5,426 nucleotides of DNA from Gemmatimonadota bacterium (lineage in GTDB: Bacteria > Gemmatimonadota > Gemmatimonadetes > Gemmatimonadales > Gemmatimonadaceae). The notes under the pieces were generated by a model. That model had not been told where the DNA came from. It saw nothing but the letters and a program-made list of their open reading frames with translations, and did not search any database. Of the stretch, positions 1 to 4,753 are shown one piece after another (position 1 is the stretch's first letter; each line of letters begins with the position of its first letter). A program made the translations under genes and the position numbers. Where the stretch lies: assembly GCA_003131365.1 (NCBI GenBank), contig PKVB01000153.1, positions 18,486 through 23,911 of the forward strand, given 5' to 3'.

Positions 1-162
1 AAGATCACGCTCGACGGCGGGGCCCAGATACTGTCGTCGGAGAGCGCTCAGCTCGCCAACGATTCGACCGCGATCCCACCCGGATCGCTACGCATCAGCA
101 TCGTGGACATGAAGGCGATAAAGCCGGACCTTAATGCCGGTATGAAGGTATACTTCTACTGA
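1..162 (+). CDS. C-terminal fragment of a probable degenerate L,D-transpeptidase (YkuD)-like protein
   Basis: Frame 1 is open from the first base to TGA at 160-162, giving the last 53 residues of a protein whose start lies outside the window. The end reads GSLRISIVDMKAIKPD and then LNAGMKVYFY. It lines up without gaps with the last 27 residues of the next gene (HGCVRLRNEDIERLYP, then MVAVGTPVYIY), with shared G, R, D, P, G, V, Y and Y. Further upstream, ITLDGGAQILSS sits where the neighbour has LELGDGYGIHGT. The fragment therefore looks like the end of a YkuD domain in which HGT became LSS and SHGC became PPGS, so the catalytic Cys and His are absent. It would be an inactive paralogue, perhaps structural or regulatory. 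It ends 40 bases before the active enzyme and is probably co-transcribed with it. The homology rests on a short by-eye alignment; an unrelated beta-rich C-terminus remains possible. Confidence 0.6.
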   Translation, partial: KITLDGGAQILSSESAQLANDSTAIPPGSLRISIVDMKAIKPDLNAGMKVYFY

Positions 163-192
163 GCAACGCACCCCTCAGTCAACAGCGCAAAC

Positions 193-199
193 GAGGAAG
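193..199 (+). promoter_or_regulatory. Ribosome binding site of the L,D-transpeptidase gene
   Basis: GAGGAAG lies just ahead of ATG at 203. Its GAGG core is six bases from the start codon, which supports this ATG as the start. Confidence 0.7.
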
Positions 200-202
200 C
201 AA

Positions 203-1057
203 ATGGGAGTGAGCAGAATCTTTTCGTACGGCGGCAAGACGGTCTGGTTGCTGATCACCGGGTTCATCGTCGCGGCGATCCTCAGCGTCATGCTGCTCAC
301 GAAAACCGCCGAGCTCCGCTACCAGCGCGACGTCAACCGCATGGTCTACAACGACAACCTCGGTGTCCTCAACGAGGTGAAGTCGAAGCTCGGCATGACC
401 GGCGACAGCCTCAAGGCGCTTCTCAACGAAACGGCGGGGGAGGCGACGAACCAGCCGTACATCGTCGTGAGCATGGCAGACCACCACCTCTGGTACAAGC
501 AGGGAAAGGACGTTTTGTTCGAGGCAGCGGTGGCGACCGGCAGCGGCAAGGAGCTGGTGGGCGGATCGACCGGCCAGTGGCGCTTCGAGACGCCCCGCGG
601 ACGGCTCACGGTTAAGGGCAAGGATGAGGATCCGGCGTGGGTTCCACCCGACTGGCATTACGTCGAGCAGGCGCACAAAAAGGGACTTGGAATCGTGCGC
701 CTCGATCAGGGTGAAAAGATTTCGACTGGCGATGGAGTCCTCACCACTCAGAACGGCGAAGTCGTGAAGCGTTACAACAATGGCAGTACGGTGTCTTTAG
801 GTGGAGGCGTCGAAGGAAAGGAGATCGTCGCAAATGGGAACATCGTCATTCCGCCTTACGGTACTACCGCCCGCAGGTACATGGGCGTGCTGGGAACGCG
901 CCGACTGGAGCTCGGCGACGGCTACGGAATTCACGGGACCGATCACCCCGAATCGATCGGGCAGTCAGTGAGTCATGGCTGCGTCCGGCTGCGGAACGAG
1001 GACATCGAGCGGCTGTACCCGATGGTCGCGGTCGGTACTCCAGTCTACATCTATTAA
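203..1057 (+). CDS. Membrane-anchored L,D-transpeptidase (YkuD domain)
   Basis: This 284-residue enzyme should form 3-3 (meso-DAP to meso-DAP) peptidoglycan cross-links, or attach proteins to the wall, in the periplasm. Residues 13-33 form one membrane helix with a short cytoplasmic N-terminus. Residues 36-80 look helical and may be a stalk. The YkuD domain runs from about 84 to the C-terminus. It shows a strand start (YIVVSMADHHLWYK, 86-99), ETPRGRL (129-135), PAWVPPDW (144-151), YGIHGT with His244, and SHGCVR with His258, nucleophile Cys260 and Arg262, then the usual VGTPVYIY ending. All catalytic residues are present. One oddity is about 75 residues between PPDW and MGVLG (152-226), longer than the simple form of the domain, with the common NPLG motif not evident. 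The start is set by ATG with a good ribosome binding site. The gene sits between a degenerate paralogue and an M15-type peptidase, which suggests a cell-wall operon. Confidence 0.93.
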   Translation: MGVSRIFSYGGKTVWLLITGFIVAAILSVMLLTKTAELRYQRDVNRMVYNDNLGVLNEVKSKLGMTGDSLKALLNETAGEATNQPYIVVSMADHHLWYKQGKDVLFEAAVATGSGKELVGGSTGQWRFETPRGRLTVKGKDEDPAWVPPDWHYVEQAHKKGLGIVRLDQGEKISTGDGVLTTQNGEVVKRYNNGSTVSLGGGVEGKEIVANGNIVIPPYGTTARRYMGVLGTRRLELGDGYGIHGTDHPESIGQSVSHGCVRLRNEDIERLYPMVAVGTPVYIY

Positions 1058-1066
1058 GAACGCCGC

Positions 1067-2146
1067 TTGGAGTCTGGAGTCGTAGGAGAGAGACGGGATC
1101 ATCCGACCGGCGAAGAGCTCGAGCTTCCCGATGATCTCCCGGTTCGAAAGCGCCATACCGCGCGGATCGTCTGGATCACGGCGGCGGTCGTCGCCCTTGT
1201 CGGCGCGTTCCAGTTCCTGCAAGCCGCGAGCGACGCCACCGACAAGCCGATCGGGACATTCGTCCGATCCGTTGTCCCCCTGGCGGAGCCGTCCGCCAGC
1301 GCGTTTGGAGCGAGTGGGGAGCTGAAGCTCGCCTTCGCGATGCCGTCGGAGGAGATCTCGTATCCGCTCGACGTGCACGGCGATCCAACCGCGCTGCAAT
1401 ACGCGTGGATTCGAAATGGTGATTCGACGCTGGCGACCGAGGCGCAACCTCTCACCGGAGACAAAGTCTCCGCGCCCCCCAATGCTGGCTTCTACAGGCT
1501 CGCCCTCATGAAGGCCGGCCAGAAGCGCGCGGTCGAAGGTCTGACCCTCGCGGTCCTGGTTCCGTTCGAGGAGAAAGAGGGCGCGATGCTCCACGGCTAT
1601 CGCATCGGCATGTATCTGGCGGAGCGCGTGCGTGGGAAGACGCCGCCGCCGACGGGATTTCTCCAGATCACCCCTGCCGACGTCGACATTCCTATCACCA
1701 AGCACCTGAAAGTCGGTGACTTTCTGAACCACGACCAGCAGGGCGTGTGGCCGAGCTTTGCCGCGGTGAATCCGAAGCTGCTGGACAAGCTGGAGCTGGT
1801 GATTCAGGAGATCGCTCGGTGGCACGGCGACAAAGCCATTGCCGACATCGAGATCGATGTGCACTCCGGATTTCGCGCCCCCGAACACAACCAAAGGGTT
1901 CGGCGCGCGGCGAGCGACAGTCAGCACCAATACGGCGACGCCGCCGACGTGGCAATAGACGCCAATGGTGACGGAAAAATCACCGCGATCGACAGCCGCA
2001 TGGTAGGTTTGGCAGTGGAGATCGTCGAGCTCAAGCACCCTGATCTCGTGGGCGGACTCGGCATCTACACTACCGGGCATTCCAGCACGAATTACGTGCA
2101 TATTGATGTAAGAGGCAGACGGGCGCGGTGGCGGGGAGGCGGGTGA
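1067..2146 (+). CDS. Membrane-anchored M15-type peptidoglycan peptidase (YcbK/MepK-like) with an EF-hand loop
   Basis: This 359-residue protein is probably a zinc-dependent endo- or carboxypeptidase acting on peptidoglycan peptides in the periplasm. Residues 34-51 form a membrane helix after a basic RKRH. Residues 80-160 are beta-rich and Ig-like by appearance. Residues 170-255 contain YRIGMYLAE, ITKHLKVGDFL and LLDKLELVIQEI, a layout seen ahead of YcbK-type catalytic domains. The catalytic part has SGFRAPEHN (267-275), HQYGDAAD matching HxxGxAxD (His287, Asp294), GGLGIY (329-334) and YVHIDVRG (His345). His287, Asp294 and His345 are the expected zinc ligands. DANGDGKITAID (298-309) is a perfect EF-hand calcium loop inserted between them. 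The gene follows the transpeptidase stop by nine bases. The start is a TTG without a clear ribosome binding site; it is chosen because no other in-frame start precedes the membrane helix. D,D- versus L,D-specificity cannot be read from sequence. Confidence 0.87.
   Translation: MESGVVGERRDHPTGEELELPDDLPVRKRHTARIVWITAAVVALVGAFQFLQAASDATDKPIGTFVRSVVPLAEPSASAFGASGELKLAFAMPSEEISYPLDVHGDPTALQYAWIRNGDSTLATEAQPLTGDKVSAPPNAGFYRLALMKAGQKRAVEGLTLAVLVPFEEKEGAMLHGYRIGMYLAERVRGKTPPPTGFLQITPADVDIPITKHLKVGDFLNHDQQGVWPSFAAVNPKLLDKLELVIQEIARWHGDKAIADIEIDVHSGFRAPEHNQRVRRAASDSQHQYGDAADVAIDANGDGKITAIDSRMVGLAVEIVELKHPDLVGGLGIYTTGHSSTNYVHIDVRGRRARWRGGG
1958..1993 (+). other. EF-hand-type calcium-binding loop inside the M15-like domain
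   Basis: Codons 298-309 of the M15-type peptidase encode DANGDGKITAID. Acidic or amide residues fall at loop positions 1, 3, 5 and 12, glycine at 6 and isoleucine at 8, exactly the EF-hand/dockerin pattern DxNxDGxIxxxD. It lies directly after the HxxGxAxD zinc motif, so calcium binding could stabilise the active-site region. The match is seen in the sequence; calcium binding is inferred. Confidence 0.8.
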
Positions 2147-2244
2147 CGACACTGCAACTGAACGCGATCCGAGATGTCAGAAGCGTAGTTGCTAGTCGTC
2201 GGCAAGAGACATGCGACGTTACTATGTGGCGCTCATCGCACGCG

Positions 2245-2252
2245 AAAGGGAG
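2245..2252 (+). promoter_or_regulatory. Ribosome binding site of the DUF2281-like gene
   Basis: AAAGGGAG lies 11 bases before ATG 2264, a slightly long spacing. It supports this ATG over the in-frame TTG at 2189, which has no such signal and would add 25 residues of unlikely composition. Confidence 0.55.
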
Positions 2253-2263
2253 AACGAAACACA

Positions 2264-2689
2264 ATGAACGACATTCTGCGTGAGCGGCTTATTCGCAAGC
2301 TCGATACGCTGCCCGAGGAAAAGATTTATCAGATCCTCGACTACATCGACTTTCTGGAGTCGAAGTACGCTCCGAAGCTGTCGACCGCGCCCAATCCGCT
2401 GAAGCGGTTCGCCGAGGGCGTGGAGGACACGCTGCGCGCCGGAAGAATGTCCGCCGGCGTGATCGGCGGAACGATGAGTGTGATGAACAAAGCCGTTGGC
2501 GTGGTGACCGATGTGGCGAACGCTGGCAAGTCAGTTGCAACGGAGATTGCGGGGGTTGTGTCGTCGGTGACTTCCTCGAGGTCGCCAACGCAGGCCGGTC
2601 CGGCCGGTCCGGCTGCGACGACAACGCCACCGGCATCACCGTCGGTCCAGAATCCGCCCCCACCACCTCCGGGAGATCAGCGTAAGTGA
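2264..2689 (+). CDS. DUF2281-like helical protein with glycine/alanine-rich middle and proline-rich tail
   Basis: The protein has 141 residues and no assigned function. Residues 1-35 (ILRERLIRKLDTLPEEK, then IYQILDYIDFLESKY) form two predicted helices resembling the short LPEE...DFIEFL module of DUF2281 and related antitoxin-like proteins. Residues 44-105 are a long stretch rich in Gly, Ala, Val and Ser (for example SAGVIGGTMSVMNKAVGVV), possibly amphipathic helices that lie on a membrane or pack together. The tail from 106 is low-complexity, with AGPAGP and six consecutive prolines (131-136), and is probably disordered. There is no signal peptide and no convincing transmembrane helix. The stop overlaps the GTG of the DUF1232 gene (GTGA), so the two are probably translationally coupled and may act together. 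No toxin gene is adjacent, so an antitoxin role is not supported. Coding status is good; function is unknown. Confidence 0.75.
   Translation: MNDILRERLIRKLDTLPEEKIYQILDYIDFLESKYAPKLSTAPNPLKRFAEGVEDTLRAGRMSAGVIGGTMSVMNKAVGVVTDVANAGKSVATEIAGVVSSVTSSRSPTQAGPAGPAATTTPPASPSVQNPPPPPPGDQRK
2593..2610 (+). repeat. 9-bp tandem repeat, two copies
   Basis: GGCCGGTCC occurs twice in tandem, followed by a partial GGC. Being a multiple of three, it encodes AGPAGP in the low-complexity tail of the DUF2281-like protein. It is a likely site of in-frame length change by slippage. Confidence 0.8.
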
Positions 2690-3216
2690 AGAGTCAATCC
2701 TCGCGTTCCGGCACGGCCTCGGCGCGAAAGCGTCGCCCGACAGGGAGTGCCACGGCTGCCGCTGCGGCCTCGCGCGCGCAGGCGCGTGCGCGCGAAGCGC
2801 GGGATGACGATGGGCCATCGGTCTCTTCGCCGAGAGCGGGTGCCAAGCGCACGCTGATGTCGACGGTCAAGGATCTGCCGAATTTTCTCAGGCTGCTCGG
2901 CGGGTTGCTGACGGATCGGCGCGTCTCGAACACCGACAAGCTCCTCGTCGCGGGCGCGATCGCGTACATCGTGATGCCGATGGACTTCATCCCGGACTAC
3001 ATCCCCTTCCTCGGCGAAATAGACGATTTGTTCGTGCTCGTTCTGGCCCTCCAGCGACTGATCGCAAATGCGGGACGGACGGTGATCCAGGATCACTGGA
3101 TGGGCGATCCGAGCCAGCTCAAGGAGCTGGATCTCGAGCGCATTCTGGTTGCGGCGGCGTTTTTCCTGCCGCGCAGGATCAGACGGCGGTTGCGGACCCT
3201 TGGGCGGGATTTCTAG
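2686..3216 (+). CDS. DUF1232 (YkvA-type) membrane-associated protein
   Basis: The product has 176 residues. Residues 1-57 are a basic, Ala/Arg/Ser-rich, probably disordered extension. The DUF1232 domain follows: TDKLLVAGAIAYIVM (83-97), then the signature PMDFIPDYIPFLGEIDD (98-114), then VLVLALQRLIA. This matches the family pattern of a hydrophobic helix, PxDxIPDxIPxLGxxDD and a second helix. The C-terminal part ends with ILVAAAFFLP and an Arg-rich segment, suggesting further membrane contact with a cytoplasmic end. The molecular function of the family is not established. The start is a GTG that overlaps the preceding stop as GTGA, with GGGAG (2671-2675) ten bases upstream. ATG at residue 58 would drop the disordered arm and is a less likely alternative. 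The family call is strong; the role is unknown. Confidence 0.88.
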   Translation: MKSQSSRSGTASARKRRPTGSATAAAAASRAQARAREARDDDGPSVSSPRAGAKRTLMSTVKDLPNFLRLLGGLLTDRRVSNTDKLLVAGAIAYIVMPMDFIPDYIPFLGEIDDLFVLVLALQRLIANAGRTVIQDHWMGDPSQLKELDLERILVAAAFFLPRRIRRRLRTLGRDF

Positions 3217-3646
3217 ACCGGTCGTTCTCGTCCTGGCATCGCTCGCCCTGAGCGCTTGCCGCAGCGCCAACCCAAAAGATGTGGTGAGGATGGCGGGAGG
3301 CTGCACGACGCAGGTGCGCGCCAAAGGGCCGGTGCCGCGGCTGCCTCGGAGTCCTTCGCTCAAACCGGGTTTCGGCGCCGTTGTCGGTACTCTCGCGGAT
3401 TCCGGTGGCGCGCTCCCGCACTATCCCATTCTCGCTACCACTCCCGGCGACGCTCCCGACTCACCGCACGCTTCCGCGACCGCGGACAGCGTGGGAGGAT
3501 TCGTGTTCGACGCTCTCCCTCCGGGGCAATACCGGCTGTTCGTCCGCGCCTTCGCGCATCGTCCCGATTCAACTGAGATCGAGGTCGCGGCTGGGCGGGT
3601 CGATACGGTGAATTTGTCGCCTCAGTTCTTTGAGTGCGTCCGCTAG
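3200..3646 (+). CDS. Lipoprotein with a carboxypeptidase-regulatory-like beta domain
   Basis: From TTG 3200 the product is 148 residues. It starts MGGISRP followed by the hydrophobic VVLVLASLALSAC, a type II signal peptide with lipobox LSAC and lipidated Cys20 (codon 3257-3259). After a linker of about 35 residues rich in Pro and Arg, residues 59-139 look like a CarboxypepD_reg-like Ig fold: an opening strand (GAVVGTLADSGG), then GGFVFDALPPGQYRLFVRA, then IEVAAGRVDTVNL. Such domains usually serve in binding or as structural modules on surface proteins. Cys35 and Cys146 could pair in a disulfide. The gene overlaps the DUF1232 gene by 17 bases in another frame. TTG 3149 is an earlier in-frame start but would put a polar stretch before the signal. 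No strong ribosome binding site is seen, so translation may depend on coupling. The lipoprotein call is firm; the exact start is uncertain. Confidence 0.8.
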   Translation: MGGISRPVVLVLASLALSACRSANPKDVVRMAGGCTTQVRAKGPVPRLPRSPSLKPGFGAVVGTLADSGGALPHYPILATTPGDAPDSPHASATADSVGGFVFDALPPGQYRLFVRAFAHRPDSTEIEVAAGRVDTVNLSPQFFECVR

Positions 3647-3712
3647 GCCTCTTGAGCGTCTGGACCGAGGGTTTGCCCAGGAACCGATTTGCGCCGCTGT
3701 CCGTTAGCTTTA

Positions 3713-3756
3713 GATGAAGTTGTGCCGGGCACGGAGCCGGGCCGCCCAGTTTCATC
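3713..3756 (+). other. Imperfect stem-loop in the intergenic region
   Basis: GATGAA at 3713-3718 is the reverse complement of TTCATC at 3751-3756. The inner arms continue pairing with some GU and mismatches, and a GCCGGGC direct repeat (3724-3730 and 3736-3742) lies between the outer arms. There is no following T-tract, so it does not read as a standard terminator. It could be an RNA structure, or a rho-independent-like end of the upstream operon lacking the U-run. Confidence 0.45.
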
Positions 3757-3783
3757 GCCCAAGCCCCACACCTATGGCTACCG

Positions 3784-3823
3784 GGTCGGCCGTCGCACCT
3801 AACGTAGGTCGCGGCTGACGACC
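3784..3823 (+). other. Second imperfect stem-loop in the intergenic region
   Basis: The outer arms GGTCG (3784-3788) and CGACC (3819-3823) pair. GCCG then pairs with CGGC, and the tip ACCTA-ACG-TAGGT closes a five-pair hairpin. Bulges separate the three helices. It lies 54 bases before the ATG at 3878 and has no U-run after it. Function is unknown. Confidence 0.45.
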
Positions 3824-3861
3824 AAATTTCGAGTGCAGCTTCGGCCCTGCTTCGCCCCATT

Positions 3862-3867
3862 TATTAT
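3862..3867 (+). promoter_or_regulatory. Candidate -10 box for a leaderless transcript
   Basis: TATTAT in an A/T-rich patch (TTTATTAT) ends ten bases before ATG 3878, and no Shine-Dalgarno sequence lies between. That spacing is typical of leaderless mRNAs, where transcription begins at or near the start codon. No good -35 is visible. This is inference from position and composition. Confidence 0.3.
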
Positions 3868-3877
3868 CGCACTGACT

Positions 3878-4333
3878 ATGGACGACCAAAACAAGCCCCT
3901 TGCCCCCTGGACAGCCTCACGGAGCGCGAAAGAGAAAAACGTCGTGCAACGCGCCGTCACTGCTCTGCTGGATCAGCTCGCCCCCGAACGGGTTCTCAAG
4001 CGCGGTGATCAGCTTCAGCTCACTGTCGAACAGCACCGGACGCCAAATGGATGCGTGCTGCAGGCGCCGACGGCCGCGGTAAGCGTGTCGTGGTTCTCCA
4101 AGACGGGGAAGGATACGCCTCTGGGGGAGCTGCACGTCATCGTGTGGAGCGGCACCGTCTCTCGGCGGGGCAGGGCTGCCAACCCGGAGGGCGCCAAGAT
4201 CCTGAAGGAGCTGGTGTTGCTCCCCATCGAGGCGCCATCCACGGATTACGTGTGGCGCGCGGCCGACGGAACTGAATACGATACTGCTTCTCTGGCCGCG
4301 AAGTGCATCGCGCTCCTGGAGGAGCAGATCTGA
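3878..4333 (+). CDS. Hypothetical 151-residue cytoplasmic protein
   Basis: No family was recognised. There is no signal peptide or membrane segment. The N-terminus (MDDQNKPLAPW) is polar. Residues 16-35 look helical (AKEKNVVQRAVTALLDQL). Residues 46-92 alternate like beta strands (LQLTVEQHR, AVSVSWFSK, LGELHVIVWSG). Residues 103-118 (PEGAKILKELVLLPIE) and the end (SLAAKCIALLEEQI) look helical, giving an alpha-beta-alpha outline. The ATG at 3878 was chosen because it begins a soluble N-terminus and has a nearby -10-like box. The in-frame GTG at 3833 would add MQLRPCFAPFIIALT, which is not preceded by a ribosome binding site. Codon use (G/C-rich third positions) matches the neighbours, which supports real coding. 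It is separated from the upstream operon by 231 bases and may be its own unit. Confidence 0.65.
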   Translation: MDDQNKPLAPWTASRSAKEKNVVQRAVTALLDQLAPERVLKRGDQLQLTVEQHRTPNGCVLQAPTAAVSVSWFSKTGKDTPLGELHVIVWSGTVSRRGRAANPEGAKILKELVLLPIEAPSTDYVWRAADGTEYDTASLAAKCIALLEEQI

Positions 4334-4380
4334 GCCATCGCCGTAGCGGGTGAACGCGAGCATGCGCCGAATTTTGGCCC

Positions 4381-4385
4381 GGAGG
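4381..4385 (+). promoter_or_regulatory. Ribosome binding site of the small lipoprotein gene
   Basis: GGAGG lies five bases before GTG 4391. It fixes this GTG as the start and supports the reality of an otherwise short gene. Confidence 0.75.
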
Positions 4386-4390
4386 TTTTC

Positions 4391-4654
4391 GTGAGGCGCT
4401 TGGTGGGTTTCGGGGTTGTGAATGCAGGAGTGGCGCTCTTGTTAAGCGGTTGCAGCGCGCGCCCCCCCATTATCGAGGCCACGCCGAATGGCGCCGTAGT
4501 TCGCAGCGCTCGCACCGGCTTGTACACCAAGGCTGTCCTCACCAAGAAAGAGCCGGACACGCTTCTCGCCGACGACGGCACCATTTGTCGAGTCCCGGCG
4601 GATCGGTTTCGGGATACCGCCGTCCACACTCTCGTGTACTGCAACTGGCAGTAG
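4391..4654 (+). CDS. Small lipoprotein of 87 residues, function unknown
   Basis: The product starts MRRLVGFGVV and has a hydrophobic stretch ending in LLLSGC, a clear lipobox with lipidated Cys21. Ser22 at the next position fits sorting to the outer membrane if the host uses the Lol rule. The mature chain is only about 67 residues. It includes APNG-like ATPNGAVVRSA, then TLLADDGTICRVP (57-69) and the terminal VYCNWQ. Cys66 and Cys84 are the only other cysteines and could form a disulfide in the periplasm. The predicted structure is a small beta fold. No family was recognised. The gene follows the 151-residue hypothetical by 57 bases on the same strand and may share its transcript. The GTG start has a consensus GGAGG. 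Confidence 0.75.
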   Translation: MRRLVGFGVVNAGVALLLSGCSARPPIIEATPNGAVVRSARTGLYTKAVLTKKEPDTLLADDGTICRVPADRFRDTAVHTLVYCNWQ

Positions 4655-4665
4655 TTAGTCACACG

Positions 4666-4688
4666 CGAGCGCCTTGATGCGCTGCTCG
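4666..4688 (+). terminator. Weak stem-loop after the small lipoprotein gene
   Basis: CGAGC (4666-4670) pairs with GCTCG (4684-4688), and GC pairs with GC inside around one bulged T. The loop is about eight bases. Only a short GTTT follows rather than a T-run, so it is at best a weak terminator. Confidence 0.3.
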
Positions 4689-4740
4689 GTCGTTTGCCGT
4701 TAGCTTTTGAATTGTTCGCCGATTTCTTTCCCGACTTCTC

Positions 4741-4746
4741 GGAGAG
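4741..4746 (+). promoter_or_regulatory. Ribosome binding site of the SGNH hydrolase gene
   Basis: GGAGAG lies seven bases before GTG 4754. Together with the signal peptide that begins at this GTG, it decides the start. Confidence 0.75.
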
Positions 4747-4753
4747 ATGCAAC

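Noticed and set aside
965..2152. Long minus-strand open frame of 395 codons opposite the M15-type gene
   Set aside because: The plus strand carries recognisable catalytic motifs over the same bases. The minus frame is Arg/His/Asp-rich with no motif, typical of an antisense shadow in GC-rich DNA.
2189..2225. Promoter with TTGCTA and TACTAT before the DUF2281-like gene
   Set aside because: The spacing between the hexamers is about 25 bases, too long for a sigma70-type promoter. The TACTAT alone is too weak to call.
2264..2689. Toxin-antitoxin reading of the DUF2281-like gene
   Set aside because: The neighbour is a DUF1232 membrane protein, not a PIN, RelE or similar toxin, and the protein is longer than typical antitoxins.
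2769..2794. Alternating CG-rich stretch with Z-DNA potential
   Set aside because: It encodes the Ala/Arg-rich arm of the DUF1232 protein, and GC-rich codon use explains it well enough.
2677..3363. Minus-strand frame of 228 codons opposite the DUF1232 gene
   Set aside because: It runs opposite a clear DUF1232 signature and through the lipoprotein signal peptide, with biased Arg-rich composition and no domain.
3647..4707. Integron gene cassette bounded by GTTAG-type sites
   Set aside because: GTTAGCT at 3703 and 4699 does not fit GTTRRRY, and no RYYYAAC partner lies upstream at attC distance. ACCTAAC at 3797 fits RYYYAAC but has no GTTRRRY after it. No integrase is present.
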